DNA of 64,000 nucleotides, from contig NZ_BBRI01000003.1 of NCBI RefSeq assembly GCF_002090075.1, forward strand, positions 62,001 to 126,000, given 5' to 3'. The stretch is from Demequina sp. NBRC 110052. Lineage in GTDB: Bacteria; Actinomycetota; Actinomycetes; Actinomycetales; Demequinaceae. Both the position numbers and the translations under genes were made by a program. The notes beneath the pieces were generated by a model. The model was given only the letters and a program-made list of their open reading frames with translations. It ran no database searches and was not told the origin of the DNA. This document shows, piece by piece, positions 37,634 through 46,242 of this stretch (position 1 is the first letter of the stretch; every line of letters begins with the position of its first letter).

Positions 37634-38646
37634 CAGCCGTCGATCGTGATCGAGCCGTCCTGCAGACCCGCGATGAGGTCTTCCACCGCGGCCGCGATCT
37701 CGGCATCCGCGATCTCGGTGGCGACGAGCCCGCCGTTGGCGATCGTCGACGTGACTCCGCGACCTCCGAAGTCGCCCGCGGCGACCTCCTCGATCCAGGT
37801 GCGGAAGATCGGGGTCATGTCGAGGTTCACCGTCGCGATGTTGACCGCCTGGGCCGCCTCGCCGGCAGCCTCGGAGACGCCGACCGTGGCGACGCCCGCG
37901 TCGGACGCTGCAGACCCCACACCGGTGGCGATGCCGTCACCGGTGGTGAAGATGAGCTCGGCGCCCTGCGCGATGAGGCCGGACGTGGCAGACGCAGCCG
38001 CCTCGGCGTCGTCGAAGCTGCCCGTGTAGATGACGTCCAGCGCGGTGGCGTCAGGGTTCGCGTCGGCGAGCCCCTCCATGAACGCCACGTCGGTGGCGAC
38101 GACGAAGTCGAGCTCGAGGCTCTCGACACGACCGACGGGGCTGAGGCCCGACGCGCCGGCGATGTAGCCGGACAGGTAGCCCTGGTCCGCGGACGAGTAG
38201 GTCCACGTCTCCACGTTATCCGTGTGCTTGTCGAGGATGTCCATGCCGCCCGACGCGGTGAACATGACGTCCGGGAAGTCCTCGGCGACAGCGAAGACTG
38301 CGTCGCCGAGCTCGATGCCGTGACCGATGATCAGGTCGTAGCCCTGGCTCGCGTAGTCGGCCATGATGGGCTCCGCGGTCGCGGAGTCGGAGACCTCGTC
38401 ACGGATCTCGAACTCGATGAGACCCTCGCTCTCGAGAGCCGTAAGCGCCTCGAGCACGACCTGGTTGAAGCCGCCGTCGGTGGTGGTGCCCGGGGTGAGC
38501 GCTGCGACCTTGAGGACCTCGGCACCCTCCCCCGCCTCTGCGGCGGGAGTGGCACCCTCCGTCTCGGTGGCGCAGGCGGAGAGCGCGAGCGCCGAAGCTG
38601 CGGCGAAGCCAGCGCCGAGTGCGGCGCGTCGGTGGGTGTTGAACAT
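37633..38646 (-). CDS. BMP family substrate-binding lipoprotein
   Basis: The 337-residue lipoprotein has signal peptide MFNTHRRAALGAGFAAASAL with lipobox LSAC. The mature protein starts with an acidic linker, then LKVAALTPGTTTDGGFNQ, the BMP-family entry, and later TYSSADQGYLSGYIAG and IATVNLDM. BMP proteins (BmpA, PnrA, NupN) usually bind nucleosides, the probable substrate here by family. The strong aromatic ring-stacking residues of PnrA are not obvious by eye, so another ligand is possible. Confidence 0.88.
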   Translation of the reverse strand: MFNTHRRAALGAGFAAASALALSACATETEGATPAAEAGEGAEVLKVAALTPGTTTDGGFNQVVLEALTALESEGLIEFEIRDEVSDSATAEPIMADYASQGYDLIIGHGIELGDAVFAVAEDFPDVMFTASGGMDILDKHTDNVETWTYSSADQGYLSGYIAGASGLSPVGRVESLELDFVVATDVAFMEGLADANPDATALDVIYTGSFDDAEAAASATSGLIAQGAELIFTTGDGIATGVGSAASDAGVATVGVSEAAGEAAQAVNIATVNLDMTPIFRTWIEEVAAGDFGGRGVTSTIANGGLVATEIADAEIAAAVEDLIAGLQDGSITIDG

Positions 38647-38679
38647 GGGGAGTGTTCCTTTCGGGTTCGGGGCGAGCAG

Positions 38680-39381
38680 TCAGGAGGAGGACGGCACGCC
38701 TGCGAGGAGGCGCACAGCGGGCTGCGAGCTCTCATCGATCGTGGTCGCGCTCATGGTCGCGCCCACGAAGGCGGCGACCTGAGGCGAGTAGTGGCCGAGC
38801 ACCGCGCCGGTAGTGACGGAGAAGCACGGCTCGAGGTCGAGAGTGGCGGGGGCATCGGGGTGGAGAGCCGCGTCGGTGACGCACACGACGTCATGGGAGC
38901 CGAGCGTGCGCAGGGTTCCGGTCGCGGGGAGCCGCCCCTGCTGCTGCGCGGACACGATCAGCGCCGTGGACAGGAAGCCCCGCAGAGTGCGCGCGTCGTC
39001 GCAGTCGCTCGCCGTGCAGCCCTGGCCCCAGACGATGGCGCCGTCTGCGCTCACCTGGACCTGCGCATGCGAGGTGCCTCCCGCGCCGGTCCCCTGTGCT
39101 GTCATCACGATCTCGAGGGCGAAGTCATCGCCGTCGCGGGTGCTGGTGATGTGCTCCACGTACGTGGGCTCGGACTTGGTCGCGGTGACCGTGTAGGCGT
39201 GGGGCCACTGCGCGACGATGCCGGCAAGATCCACCGTGTCACCGTCTGCGGCTCCCGCTGCGGCAGGCGTCAGAAGCAGAGGCAGTCCGACGCCCACCGC
39301 AGCGATGCCGATCAGGAGCAGGCGCACGCCGCCGACGCGGGGCAGGGAGGCCCCCTGCGTTGCGGCGGTGATGGAGCTCAT
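38680..39381 (-). CDS. exported protein of unknown function heading the BMP operon
   Basis: The 233-residue protein has an N-terminal hydrophobic segment (VRLLLIGIAAVGVGLPLLL) followed by AAAGA, either a signal peptide or a membrane anchor. The extracytoplasmic domain contains four cysteines (CTASDC, VVCVTD, EPCFSV) that could form two disulfides, and is otherwise Ala/Thr-rich. I recognise no family. A GGAGAGGG ribosome site precedes the ATG. The gene is only 33 bases ahead of the BMP lipoprotein gene, so it is probably co-transcribed and may assist ligand capture; that role is inference. Confidence 0.7.
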   Translation of the reverse strand: MSSITAATQGASLPRVGGVRLLLIGIAAVGVGLPLLLTPAAAGAADGDTVDLAGIVAQWPHAYTVTATKSEPTYVEHITSTRDGDDFALEIVMTAQGTGAGGTSHAQVQVSADGAIVWGQGCTASDCDDARTLRGFLSTALIVSAQQQGRLPATGTLRTLGSHDVVCVTDAALHPDAPATLDLEPCFSVTTGAVLGHYSPQVAAFVGATMSATTIDESSQPAVRLLAGVPSSS

Positions 39382-39436
39382 GCGCCCTCTCCAGACTCGG
39401 GTGCGCCACCGTCAGGGGTGTGGCGGCATTGCGATC

Positions 39437-39442
39437 ACCGTA
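39437..39442 (-). promoter_or_regulatory. candidate -10 box (TACGGT) of the BMP operon
   Basis: TACGGT on the minus strand lies 56 bases ahead of the first gene of the operon and 5 bases from the palindrome at 39447-39460. No clear -35 is visible. Confidence 0.35.
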
Positions 39443-39446
39443 CGCA

Positions 39447-39460
39447 ACTTGTTGACAAGT
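39447..39460. promoter_or_regulatory. palindrome ACTTGT-TG-ACAAGT, candidate operator of the BMP operon
   Basis: The 6-bp arms are perfect. A related imperfect copy, CTTGTTAACATG, occurs at 39553-39564. TTGT...ACAA words are typical of GntR-type operators; the regulator is not encoded nearby. Confidence 0.5.
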
Positions 39461-39564
39461 ACGTGACGATTGGCCCAGGAATTTACATGGAAGTAACGTC
39501 ACATGGCTCTCCAAGCACGGAACTGAGCCCGCCCGCGCCGCCCGGGAAACTGCTTGTTAACATG

Positions 39565-39784
39565 TCGGCAATGTGATGCGTGCGGCGGCCGCGCTTCACG
39601 CCCACCACAACCCTGCCCTTCACGCCCCCTTCACGTCACGAAGAGCACACGAGGGGCACGCCTCGGAGGTGCACCGATCGGCGGGAGGTCCCCAGGCACC
39701 TCATCGCCCACGAGATTGGCCCCATAGCAGGCGCGATGACTCGATCGACATATGGACCTCGAATGTCACAATTTGGTCAAGGAA
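39565..39784. other. non-coding stretch between the two importer operons
   Basis: The gap from 39382 to 40048 carries divergent promoters and a leader (listed separately). This middle part shows no convincing gene. The open frames lack coding character and ribosome sites, and I see no repeat in it. Confidence 0.5.
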
Positions 39785-39814
39785 TTGCATTGCCTGTTTT
39801 GCAGTTGTTACCTT
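39785..39814 (+). promoter_or_regulatory. promoter of the betaine importer operon (TTGCAT/TACCTT)
   Basis: TTGCAT at 39785-39790 and TACCTT at 39809-39814 are separated by 18 bases, inside an unusually AT-rich patch. Transcription would start near 39821, leaving a leader of about 230 bases before the GTG at 40049. Confidence 0.5.
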
Positions 39815-39820
39815 CGACAA

Positions 39821-40048
39821 GGATCCGTGCCAGGACTGCACCTCGCCGTGCAGGTCGCGCGGGTCAATGAAACCCAGGTCCGCGGGCCTCGCTCTCTGAG
39901 GCGAGGCGCGTATGGCCACCCGCGTTGGTGCCGCTATCCGGCGGCGCAGCGAGGGATCGTGCGGGCGCTTCGCGTCCCGATCTCCGCGCGGGGCCCGGAC
40001 CGCGACTGAAGTTTCGTGCAGACATGCGCGAAAGCTGAGGACGAATCT
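39821..40048 (+). promoter_or_regulatory. long structured 5' leader, candidate cis-regulatory RNA
   Basis: The predicted leader holds at least three perfect stems: CTGCAC/GTGCAG at 39836-39853, GCCTCGC/GCGAGGC at 39886-39907 and GCCGC/GCGGC at 39930-39945. A short GGGT/ACCC pair lies between the first two. No open frame with a ribosome site runs through it. I could not match it to a known class such as ydaO/c-di-AMP. Its place before an osmolyte importer makes a regulatory RNA plausible. Confidence 0.4.
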
Positions 40049-41344
40049 GTGAGCGACAGCATCGCTTTGCGTGCGGAAGGCCTGTTCAAGGTATTCGGCA
40101 AGCACGCTGACCAGGCCGTGAACCGTCTGCGCGAGGGCACCCCTCGCGACCAGCTCGGCTCCGGCACCACCGCCGCCGTGATCGACGCCTCCTTCGAGGT
40201 GCAGCGCGGCGAGATCTTCGTCGTGATGGGCCTGTCCGGCTCGGGCAAGTCGACGCTCATCCGCATGCTCAACGGCCTGCACGACGTGACCGCGGGCACC
40301 GTCACCATCGCCGACGACACCATCACCGACATCCCGGCCGCGAAGCTGCGCGAGATCCGCCGCAAGCGCGTGTCCATGGTGTTCCAGCACTTCGCGCTCC
40401 TGCCCCACCGCACCGTGCTCGACAACGTCGCCTACGGACTCGAGATCCAGGGCATGCCGAGGGCCGAGCGCGAAGCGAAGGCCCGCGAGGTCACCCAGAT
40501 CGTCGGCCTCGCCGGCTGGGAGGACAAGGTCCCCAGCCAGCTCTCCGGCGGCATGCAGCAGCGCGTCGGCCTCGCCCGCGCACTCGCCGCTGACACCGAG
40601 GTGCTCCTCATGGACGAGGCGTTCTCCGCGCTCGACCCGCTGATCCGACGCGAGATGCAGGAGCAGCTGCTCGAGCTCCAGAGCACGCTCGGCAAGACCA
40701 TCATCTTCATCACGCACGACCTGAACGAGGCCATGTTCCTGGGTGACCGCATCGCCGTCATGCGCGACGGCCGCATCGTCCAGATCGGCTCGCCGGAGGA
40801 CATCCTCACGGACCCGGCGAACGAGTACGTCGAGCAGTTCGTGGCCGACGTGGACCGCACCCGCGTGCTGACCGCTGAGTCGGTCATGCGCAAGCCGCGC
40901 GCCGTCGTGCACCCCTCCGCAGGACCGCACGGCGCCCTCAAGATCATGCGCGACGAGCAGCTCAGCGCGGTGTACGTCACCAAGCGCGACCGCAGCCTCG
41001 TCGGCTGGGTCAGCGACCGCGACGCACTCGAGCTGGTACGCAAGGGCGAGCGCGACCTCACCAGCATCGTGCGCGAGGACCACGGCGCCGTACCCGCCGA
41101 CACCTCGCTGTCCGACTTGTTCATCCCCGCGCTCGAGTCGCAGCTGCCGCTCGGCGTGCAGGACGACAAGGGCCGCCTCGTGGGAGTCATCCCGCGCGTC
41201 ACGCTCCTCGCGACGCTGGGTGGCGAGCCAGACGCGGCGGCGCAGGCGGCCGCGCGCCCTGACCCGCTTCCCACCGACGTGGTCGACAAGGCCCTGGAGG
41301 CCGCCGTCGACTCAGGTTCGATCGACACCAAGGAGGTGCAGTGA
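40049..41344 (+). CDS. proV: glycine betaine/proline ABC importer ATPase with CBS domains
   Basis: The 431-residue ATPase of the OpuAA/ProV family powers uptake of compatible solutes. Walker A is GLSGSGKST at 61-69, the signature [15 protein letters not shown], and Walker [13 protein letters not shown]. The N-terminal LFKVFGKH plus a long insert before the first strand is typical of ProV. Residues from about 285 form a CBS pair, which senses ionic strength in OpuA. I chose the GTG at 40049 because GAGGA sits 7-8 bases upstream; the earlier GTG at 40016 lacks a site. It overlaps the permease ATG by one base. Confidence 0.95.
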   Translation: MSDSIALRAEGLFKVFGKHADQAVNRLREGTPRDQLGSGTTAAVIDASFEVQRGEIFVVMGLSGSGKSTLIRMLNGLHDVTAGTVTIADDTITDIPAAKLREIRRKRVSMVFQHFALLPHRTVLDNVAYGLEIQGMPRAEREAKAREVTQIVGLAGWEDKVPSQLSGGMQQRVGLARALAADTEVLLMDEAFSALDPLIRREMQEQLLELQSTLGKTIIFITHDLNEAMFLGDRIAVMRDGRIVQIGSPEDILTDPANEYVEQFVADVDRTRVLTAESVMRKPRAVVHPSAGPHGALKIMRDEQLSAVYVTKRDRSLVGWVSDRDALELVRKGERDLTSIVREDHGAVPADTSLSDLFIPALESQLPLGVQDDKGRLVGVIPRVTLLATLGGEPDAAAQAAARPDPLPTDVVDKALEAAVDSGSIDTKEVQ

Positions 41345-42294
41345 TGGAATTCCGCATCCCCTTCGGCACGTGGATCGAGACCGGCAAGGACTGGATCGAG
41401 AACAACCTCGACTGGCTGCTGAGCTTCCTCGGCGACCTGTGGACCGGCATGTACGACGCGGTCAACTGGGTCTTCGCGACGCCCCCCGCGATCGCGATCA
41501 TCATCGTGCTTGCCATCGCGGCACTCTTCGCCCGCGGCTGGAAGTTCGCGCTCGGGACCGTGGCCGGCCTGGTGTTCATCATCGGCGTCGACCAGTGGGA
41601 GAACTCCATGGACTCGCTGTCCCTGGTGCTCGTCTCCGCAGTGCTCGCACTGCTCCTGGGCATCCCGCTCGGCATCTGGGCGGCGCGCAACCAGCATGTG
41701 TCCAACATCGTGAAGCCCGTCATGGACTTCCTGCAGACCATGCCCGCGTTCGTCTACCTGATCCCCGCGATCGCCTTCTTCGGCGTGGGCGTGGCCCCGG
41801 GAATCTTCGCCACCGTGCTGTTCGCGATCGCTCCCGGCGTGCGCCTGACCGAGCTCGGCATCCGCAACGTGGACAAGGAGGTAGTCGAGGCCGGCCAGGC
41901 CTTCGGCGCCTCGCCTCGACGCATCCTGCGCCAGATCCAGCTGCCCCTGGCGATGCCGTCCATCATGGCCGGCGTCAACCAGGTCATCATGCTGTCGCTG
42001 TCGATGGTCGTCATCGCCGGAATGGTCGGCGCCGGCGGACTCGGTGGCCAGGTCACCCGCGCCGTCTCGGGCCTCGACATCGCCATCGGGGCCGAGGCAG
42101 GCATCTCCGTGGTGATCCTCGCGATCATCCTGGACCGCTTCACCGGCGCGTTCGGGCAGAAGCGCGGCCTGCACCTCATCCGCAGGATCCGCGGCACCGT
42201 GCTCAAGGACTCCCCCATCAAGGAGACCGAGGGCAAGGACACCGAGCGCATCCTCGCGGAGAACTCGGGCAACCGCCGCAACCCCGGCCGCTGA
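41344..42294 (+). CDS. proW: glycine betaine/proline ABC importer permease
   Basis: The 316-residue permease of the ProW/OpuAB family begins [25 protein letters not shown], the typical amphipathic start. The helices from about 50 on include [19 protein letters not shown] and the coupling loop [26 protein letters not shown]. Translation is coupled to proV by TGATG. The C-terminal 50 residues are hydrophilic. Two inverted repeats lie between it and the binding-protein gene. Confidence 0.95.
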   Translation: MEFRIPFGTWIETGKDWIENNLDWLLSFLGDLWTGMYDAVNWVFATPPAIAIIIVLAIAALFARGWKFALGTVAGLVFIIGVDQWENSMDSLSLVLVSAVLALLLGIPLGIWAARNQHVSNIVKPVMDFLQTMPAFVYLIPAIAFFGVGVAPGIFATVLFAIAPGVRLTELGIRNVDKEVVEAGQAFGASPRRILRQIQLPLAMPSIMAGVNQVIMLSLSMVVIAGMVGAGGLGGQVTRAVSGLDIAIGAEAGISVVILAIILDRFTGAFGQKRGLHLIRRIRGTVLKDSPIKETEGKDTERILAENSGNRRNPGR

Positions 42295-42326
42295 CCCCCA
42301 TCCCCTGACCGCACACCACTAGACCT

Positions 42327-42404
42327 CGCGATTCGTGTCGGATCGCGCGCACCCCGCCCCGACCGATGGGCGGAACCGGTGCTCACGACGTGGGGAGACT
42401 CCCC
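42327..42404 (+). promoter_or_regulatory. two intercistronic hairpins between proW and proX
   Basis: CGCGAT/ATCGCG at 42327-42347 (9-base loop) and GGGGA-GAC-TCCCC at 42392-42404 occupy the 132-base gap ahead of the binding-protein gene. They could stabilise the downstream message or attenuate read-through; neither has a T tract. Confidence 0.4.
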
Positions 42405-42426
42405 TCGTTGGGAAAGGACACTCATC

Positions 42427-43335
42427 ATGAAGATGCGCTCTTTCGCGCCTCTCGCCCTCACCGCCGCCGCGGGCCTCGTGCTCGCGGGCTGCTCCTCGAC
42501 CGGGGACGACGCCGAGCCCACTGACTCGGCCACCTCGACCGAGGACACCGCCGGCGGCGAGATCACCTTCGGCGTGTTCAACGGCTGGGACGAGTCGGTT
42601 GCCTCGTCGCTGCTGTGGGAGGCCATCCTCGAGGACAAGGGCTACGACGTCACCCTCGAGTACGCGGACCCCGCCGTGACCTTCCAGGCCCTCGCCGACG
42701 GCGACTACGACCTGGTCACCGACGTGTGGCTGCCCGCGACGCACGCCTCATACCTCGAGGAGTTCGGCGACGACATCACCGAGGTGGGAGCCTGGTTCGA
42801 CAGCGCCGCCCTGACGGTCGCCGTGAACGCCGACGCCCCGATCGACTCGCTCGCCGAGCTCGCAGACAACGCGGACGCGTTCGGCAACCGCATCGTCGGC
42901 ATCGAGCCCGGCGCCGGCCTCACCGCCGCCGTCGAGGGTGCGATCCCGGTCTACGGCCTTGAGGGCATGGACTTCATCACCTCGTCGACCCCGGCCATGC
43001 TCGCCGAGCTCGACTCGGCCATGGCGGATGGCGAGAACATCGCCGTCACGCTGTGGGAGCCGCACTGGGCCTACGGCGCCTACGACCTCAAGAACCTTGA
43101 GGACCCGGAGGGCACCCTGGGTGACGCCGAGTCGATCTACACCTACTCCCGCAACGGCTTCGGTGACGACTTCGCCGAGGTCGAGGGCTGGCTCGCCGGC
43201 TTCACCATGGAGTCCGACCTGCTGTACGACCTCGAGAACCGCCTCAACGCGGCCTCGGGTGAGTCGGAGTACCCCGAGATCGTCGCCGGCTTCATCGCCG
43301 ACAACCAGGAGTGGGTCGACTCGCTCACCGCGTAA
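42427..43335 (+). CDS. proX: glycine betaine/proline-binding lipoprotein
   Basis: The 302-residue lipoprotein has signal MKMRSFAPLALTAAAGLVLA with lipobox LAGC. The mature OpuAC domain starts ITFGVFNGWDESVASSLLWEAIL and contains the Trp residues expected to box the quaternary ammonium group: VWLPATHASYL, TLWEPHWAYGAYDLK, and VEGWLAGF. AAAGGA lies about 8 bases before the ATG. It is separated from proW by 132 bases but has the same orientation and ends at a strong terminator, so it is probably the third operon member with extra expression of its own. Confidence 0.94.
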   Translation: MKMRSFAPLALTAAAGLVLAGCSSTGDDAEPTDSATSTEDTAGGEITFGVFNGWDESVASSLLWEAILEDKGYDVTLEYADPAVTFQALADGDYDLVTDVWLPATHASYLEEFGDDITEVGAWFDSAALTVAVNADAPIDSLAELADNADAFGNRIVGIEPGAGLTAAVEGAIPVYGLEGMDFITSSTPAMLAELDSAMADGENIAVTLWEPHWAYGAYDLKNLEDPEGTLGDAESIYTYSRNGFGDDFAEVEGWLAGFTMESDLLYDLENRLNAASGESEYPEIVAGFIADNQEWVDSLTA

Positions 43336-43365
43336 GTCTCACTCGCGGCGCTGACGCGTCGGAAC

Positions 43366-43401
43366 ACGAAGGCCCCGGGGCGCATGCCCCGGGGCCTTCG
43401 T
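43366..43401. terminator. strong hairpin terminator after proX
   Basis: A 16-bp perfect stem begins ACGAAGGCCCCGGGGC, followed by loop GCAT and its exact complement. It starts 31 bases after the proX stop. Confidence 0.9.
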
Positions 43402-43462
43402 CGTGCATACGGGCAGTCGCGCGGTACAGAACTGTCCACTGCGATGCACGGCGGGCTCCGGA

Positions 43463-43480
43463 GCGTCACTGGCGGTCCAC
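43463..43480 (-). repeat. inverted diverged copy of the 41-bp repeat core
   Basis: On the minus strand it reads GTGGACCGCCAGTGACGC. This matches the repeat core GTGGAC-GCT-CAGTGACG except for the three middle bases. Confidence 0.6.
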
Positions 43481-43500
43481 TTCCCTGCACCCGTGCCCCT

Positions 43501-43598
43501 GTGGACGCTCAGTGACGTTCCCGCCGCCAGCGCGCGCGGCAGTGGACGCTCAGTGACGTTCCCGCCGCCAGCGCGCGCGGCAGTGGACGCTCAGTGAC
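43501..43598 (+). repeat. 41-bp tandem repeat, 2.4 copies
   Basis: Units start at 43501, 43542 and 43583; the third is cut after 16 bases. The two full units are identical and begin GTGGACGCTCAGTGACG. They lie in the 340-base gap between the proX and ettA terminators, which holds no gene. The related word GTCCACTG occurs again at 43434-43441. Confidence 0.85.
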
Positions 43599-43631
43599 CG
43601 GCGAGTCTGTGCGACACGCGCACTGGACATG

Positions 43632-43664
43632 CGAACGCCCCCACCACAGAGGCGGGGGCGTTCG
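43632..43664. terminator. hairpin terminator of ettA
   Basis: CGAACGCCCCC and GGGGGCGTTCG form a perfect 11-bp stem with an 11-base loop, 12 bases beyond the ettA stop. Confidence 0.8.
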
Positions 43665-43675
43665 GCGGAGCGCTA

Positions 43676-45358
43676 TCAGTCGCGTGTGAGCTTGCGGTAG
43701 GTCACGCGGTGCGGGCGCGCGGCCTCGGCGCCGAGGCGCTCGACCTTGTTCTTCTCGTACGCCTCGAAGTTGCCCTCGAACCAGAACCAGTTCGCGGGGT
43801 CCTCGTCGGTGCCCTCGTACGCGAGGATGTGCGTCGCGACGCGGTCCAGGAACCAGCGGTCGTGGCTGACGACGACTGCGCAGCCGGGGAACTCGAGCAG
43901 CGCGTTCTCGAGCGAGCCGAGCGTCTCGACGTCGAGGTCGTTGGTCGGCTCGTCGAGCAGCAGCACGTTGCCGCCCTCCTTGAGCGTGAGCGCGAGGTTG
44001 AGGCGGTTGCGCTCACCACCGGACAGCACGCCTGCGGGCTTCTGCTGGTCCGGGCCCTTGAATCCGAACGCGCTCACGTATGCGCGCGAGGGCATCTCGA
44101 CCTTGCCGACCTGGATGTAGTCGAGCCCGTCGGAGACCACCTCCCACAGCGACTTGTTCGGGTCGATGCCTCCGCGGCTCTGGTCGACGTACGAGATGCT
44201 GACTGTCTCGCCGACCTTGAGGTCTCCCCCGTCGAGCGGCTCGAGACCCACGATGGTCTTGAACAGCGTGGTCTTGCCGACGCCGTTGGGGCCGATGACG
44301 CCGACGATGCCATTGCGCGGCAGCGTGAACGACAGTCCGTCGATGAGCTTGCGATCGCCGAAGCCCTTCTGGAGGTTCTTCGCCTCGAGCACGATGTTGC
44401 CCAGTCGGGGGCCCGGCGGGATCTGGATCTCCTCGAAGTCGAGCTTCTTGGTGCGCTCTGCCTCGGCGGCCATCTCCTCGTAGCGGTTGAGTCGCGCCTT
44501 GGACTTGGTCTGACGGCCCTTGGCGTTCTGACGCACCCACTCGAGCTCGTCCTTGAGTCGCTTGGCGAGCTTGGCGTCCTTCTTGCCCTGCACCTGCAGG
44601 CGCTCCTGCTTCTTCTCGAGGTAGGTCGAGTAGTTGCCCTCGTACGGGTACAGGCGACCGCGGTCGACCTCACAGATCCACTCTGCGACGTGGTCGAGGA
44701 AGTAGCGGTCGTGCGTGACGGCAAGCACGGCGCCGGGGTACTTGGCTAGGTGCTGCTCGAGCCACTGCACGGACTCGGCGTCCAGGTGGTTGGTGGGCTC
44801 GTCGAGCAACAGCAGGTCGGGCTTCTCGAGCAGCAGCTTGCACAGCGCGACGCGGCGGCGCTCACCGCCGGACAGCACCTTCACATCGGCGTCCCCTGGC
44901 GGGCACTGGAGCGCGTCCATGGCCTGCTCGATCTGGGAGTCGAGGTCCCACGCGTTCGCGTTGTCGAGGTCCTCCTGCAGCGCGCCCATCTCGGCGAGCA
45001 GGGTGTCGTAGTCGGCGTCGGGGTTCGCCATCTCCTCGGAGATCGCGTTGAAGCGCTCAAGCTTGCCGTACAGCTCGCCCATGCCCTCCCGCACGTTGCC
45101 GATGACGTCCTTCTCCTCGTTCAGCGGCGGCTCCTGCAGCAGGATGCCGACGCTGTAGCCCGGCGTGAGGCGCGCCTCTCCGTTGGACGGCTGCTCGAGC
45201 CCCGCCATGATCTTGAGGATCGTGGACTTTCCTGCGCCGTTGGGTCCGACGACGCCGATCTTGGCGCCGGGGTAGAAGGCCATGGTGACGTCATCGAGGA
45301 TGACCTTGTCGCCGTGCGCCTTGCGCGCCTTCTGCATGGTGTAGATGAACTCAGCCAC
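43676..45358 (-). CDS. ettA: ABC-F protein, energy-dependent translational throttle EttA
   Basis: The 560-residue ABC-F ATPase binds the ribosomal E site and gates the first elongation steps according to ATP/ADP ratio. Two full ABC domains are present: GPNGAGKST and LSGGERRR in the first, GPNGVGKTT and LSGGERNR in the second. They are joined by a long arginine/lysine-rich P-site tether (KKQERLQVQGKKDAKLAKRL). The N-terminus AEFIYTMQKARKAHGDKVIL is characteristic of EttA rather than other ABC-F types. The start is GTG with GGAG five bases upstream. It is monocistronic. Confidence 0.95.
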   Translation of the reverse strand: MAEFIYTMQKARKAHGDKVILDDVTMAFYPGAKIGVVGPNGAGKSTILKIMAGLEQPSNGEARLTPGYSVGILLQEPPLNEEKDVIGNVREGMGELYGKLERFNAISEEMANPDADYDTLLAEMGALQEDLDNANAWDLDSQIEQAMDALQCPPGDADVKVLSGGERRRVALCKLLLEKPDLLLLDEPTNHLDAESVQWLEQHLAKYPGAVLAVTHDRYFLDHVAEWICEVDRGRLYPYEGNYSTYLEKKQERLQVQGKKDAKLAKRLKDELEWVRQNAKGRQTKSKARLNRYEEMAAEAERTKKLDFEEIQIPPGPRLGNIVLEAKNLQKGFGDRKLIDGLSFTLPRNGIVGVIGPNGVGKTTLFKTIVGLEPLDGGDLKVGETVSISYVDQSRGGIDPNKSLWEVVSDGLDYIQVGKVEMPSRAYVSAFGFKGPDQQKPAGVLSGGERNRLNLALTLKEGGNVLLLDEPTNDLDVETLGSLENALLEFPGCAVVVSHDRWFLDRVATHILAYEGTDEDPANWFWFEGNFEAYEKNKVERLGAEAARPHRVTYRKLTRD

Positions 45359-45464
45359 TGAAGCTCCGTGTGGGATGGGGTGGGAGGGCCTCTGCGGCCC
45401 GCGTTCGACGCCCCTAGCCTACGCGGCACCGGGGACGACGGGCCATCGGCCCGCCGCCCTGGGA

Positions 45465-46055
45465 TCAGCGCGCGGCCGCAGGCTCGAGGTCGTCGTCCTC
45501 GACCGCGTCACCGGTCTGCTCGTCCTCGAGATCGAGGTCCGCGTAGCCGTCGTCCTGCTGCTCGCCGTCGGGCACCTCGAGCGCGTCGGTCGGGGCCTCG
45601 TCGACGGAACGCACGCTTGCCGCGCCCTCGTCCGCCGCGCCGTCTGCGTCTGCTGGCGCGCCCGGTGTGGCCGGCTCGGCGTCGAGCGTGGCGTCCCCCG
45701 TGGCTCGCGTGAACGTGGCGATGCCCTTGGTGAGGTCGTGGCCCACCGCGTGCGCGTCGATCACGAGGTCGGTGCGCGGGCCTGACTGCGACTCCCACAC
45801 GTTCGTCCGCAGCCGCCCGGTGACGACGACCGGCTGGCCCTTGAACAGCGACTTCTCGACCGTGATCGCGTTGCCGCGGAAGACCCTGACGTTGAACCAC
45901 TCCGTCTTGCTGTCCACCCACTGCTTCCGATCGCGATCGAAATATCGCGCGGTGGAAGCGATGCGGAACGTGGTCATGGTGGTGCCGCCGGCACCGATGC
46001 GCAGCGTGGGGTCGGTGGCGACCCACCCGCTCACTGCGATGGTCAGTTCATTCAT
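45465..46055 (-). CDS. ssb: single-stranded DNA-binding protein
   Basis: The 196-residue protein has an OB-fold in residues 1-110 (MNELTIAVSGWVATDPTLR, TEWFNVRVFRGNAITVEKSLFKGQPVVVTGRL). A long acidic, disordered tail follows. It starts behind a very strong AGGAGGGG site. The tail ends in DDDLEPAAAR rather than the usual DDDIPF tip through which SSB recruits repair proteins, so this is probably a secondary, SsbB-type SSB. The replicative ssb is normally next to rpsF/rpsR, which are not here. Confidence 0.92.
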   Translation of the reverse strand: MNELTIAVSGWVATDPTLRIGAGGTTMTTFRIASTARYFDRDRKQWVDSKTEWFNVRVFRGNAITVEKSLFKGQPVVVTGRLRTNVWESQSGPRTDLVIDAHAVGHDLTKGIATFTRATGDATLDAEPATPGAPADADGAADEGAASVRSVDEAPTDALEVPDGEQQDDGYADLDLEDEQTGDAVEDDDLEPAAAR

Positions 46056-46186
46056 GCGCCCCTCCTGGGATCCGTGCGCCGCACGGTGCGGCCAGGTCCA
46101 GGGTGAGGCGACGCTCCCGCCAGCCCGACGCGTCGCGCCGGATCCGTGGAGAGGCGGGGGTGCGCGCGGGGCTGGGGACGACGTTC

Positions 46187-46223
46187 GGTGCGGGGCCCCG
46201 GCGAACACGTAGGACCCCGCACC
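46187..46223. terminator. hairpin terminator after the LPXTG gene
   Basis: GGTGCGGGG and CCCCGCACC form a perfect 9-bp stem, 20 bases beyond the stop of the LPXTG gene and ahead of ssb. Confidence 0.6.
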
Positions 46224-46242
46224 GTCGCTGAGCGCTAGAGAC

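Noticed and set aside
39573-39899. Open frame of about 108 codons in the gap before the betaine importer
   Set aside because: It has no ribosome site, an amino-acid mix unlike real proteins (His/Arg/Pro-rich), and overlaps the predicted promoter and leader.
39821-40048. ydaO (c-di-AMP) riboswitch
   Set aside because: The position fits, but the conserved ydaO landmark words could not be found by eye, so only an unclassified structured leader is claimed.
43501-43598. CRISPR array
   Set aside because: The 41-bp units are directly adjacent with no unique spacers, only 2.4 copies exist, and no cas genes are nearby.
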